15,506 nucleotides of DNA, from positions 1-15,506 of the forward strand of contig JAUWBQ010000018.1 of NCBI GenBank assembly GCA_030601645.1. The letters are read 5' to 3'. The stretch's first letter is position 1; each line of letters begins with the position of its first letter. The notes beneath the pieces were generated by a model. That model searched no databases. It was not told the origin of the DNA and worked only from the letters and a program-made list of their open reading frames with translations. Below are positions 15,160 through 15,506 of the stretch, in pieces. Both the position numbers and the translations under genes were made by a program. This DNA comes from Candidatus Bathyarchaeota archaeon (GTDB lineage: Archaea > Thermoproteota > Bathyarchaeia > TCS64).

Positions 15160-15360
15160 ATGGAGAGAAAGATCGACGAGCAGACATACGAGATCATCAA
15201 GGAGCAGCAGTACAGGATCCACGCCCTCAAGGAATACTTAGAGGATGTGGCTCCCTGGGAGACCAGCGTCGAAGAGATCGAGGACGAGGTCTGCATCTCC
15301 ATAGTCGACTTCGAGAAGTGGCGGGAGAGGCTCCTTAAGATACTGGGAGGAGTGAAGTAG
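15160..15360 (+). CDS. Small helical protein, unknown function
   Basis: A 66-residue charged protein (MERKIDEQTYEIIKEQQYRIHAL...) that is probably all helix, with one Cys in EDEVCISIVDF. A strong GAGGGAGGG sequence sits five bases before the ATG, which is good evidence that it is translated. The next frame starts two bases after its stop, so the two are likely an operon. There is no recognised family; it looks soluble and could oligomerise through a coiled coil. Confidence 0.65.
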   Translation: MERKIDEQTYEIIKEQQYRIHALKEYLEDVAPWETSVEEIEDEVCISIVDFEKWRERLLKILGGVK

Positions 15361-15361
15361 G

Positions 15362-15506
15362 TTGAGCATAGCCGAGAAGATCGAGAGGTTGAAGTCCGAG
15401 GTAAGGAAGGTGGAGATGTACGAGCTCATGACTACCAACCAGTACAGGAACAACATCGCCCGCGTGATAGAGATACTCGAAGATCTCGCAGCCAAGTACT
15501 CGGAGT
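15362..15506 (+). CDS. Small coiled-coil protein, 5' part only (cut by window end)
   Basis: Opening at TTG 15362, one base after the previous gene's stop codon, the frame runs uninterrupted to the window end: LSIAEKIERLKSEVRKVEMYELM, then NQYRNNIARVIEILEDLAAKYSE. GGAGGAG lies about eight bases before TTG, inside the upstream gene. The heptad-like spacing of Ile and Leu suggests a coiled coil. The protein is unrecognised, and its length is unknown because the window ends. Confidence 0.5.
   Translation, partial: MSIAEKIERLKSEVRKVEMYELMTTNQYRNNIARVIEILEDLAAKYSE

Overview
The window looks archaeal. Many genes have an AT-rich TATA-like element about 25-30 bases before a start codon with a very short or no leader (7265, 10087, 12482). 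Gene ends on several units are followed by T-tracts without stems. The families also fit: a DUF2079 membrane protein, an F420-type LLM oxidoreductase, a DUF6754 protein and a GlmL-like ASKHA ATPase. Coding DNA is moderately GC-rich and two intergenic stretches (about 1731-2135 and 9695-10086) are strongly AT-rich. I cannot assign a phylum; an uncultured TACK- or Asgard-type archaeon is a guess. No tRNA, rRNA, CRISPR array, insertion sequence or integrase was recognised.

Left part (1-6139), all on the minus strand, in order of transcription: a four-helix membrane protein (6139-5696), a small charged protein with a Lys/Glu coiled tail (5631-5233), a large GlmL/MutL-like ASKHA ATPase (5151-3295), and, one base later, a barrel-sandwich/KOW-like protein (3293-2136) ending at a T-rich terminator. 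After an AT-rich gap with a 21-base palindrome comes a second unit: a DUF6754 protein anchored at both ends (1730-948), a six-helix membrane protein (943-290) and a membrane-anchored alpha/beta protein cut by the window edge (293-1). The 290-943 and 1-293 genes overlap by ATGA. Together these suggest a membrane-associated ATPase system of unknown purpose. No adenosylcobalamin mutase is present, so the GlmL name should not be read as glutamate mutase repair.

Middle part (6294-12335) looks like accessory, decaying ground. It holds a small membrane-protein gene interrupted at an A8 tract, a 3' remnant of an M28 peptidase gene with an in-frame stop, and an 809-residue DUF2079 protein with a duplicated beta-rich module at its C-terminus. 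It also holds a secreted TIM-barrel-like (glycoside-hydrolase-like) protein and a chimeric gene joining the N-terminus of a D-aminoacylase-type amidohydrolase to the C-terminal half of an M28 peptidase.

Right part (12482-15506) carries an EutA-like reactivase (a second ASKHA protein, again without its B12 enzyme here), a convergent F420-type LLM oxidoreductase, and two small helical proteins in tandem, the second cut by the window end.

Several starts were moved inward from the longest open frame, which used TTG or GTG, to ATG codons better supported by family alignment, promoter position or ribosome binding site.
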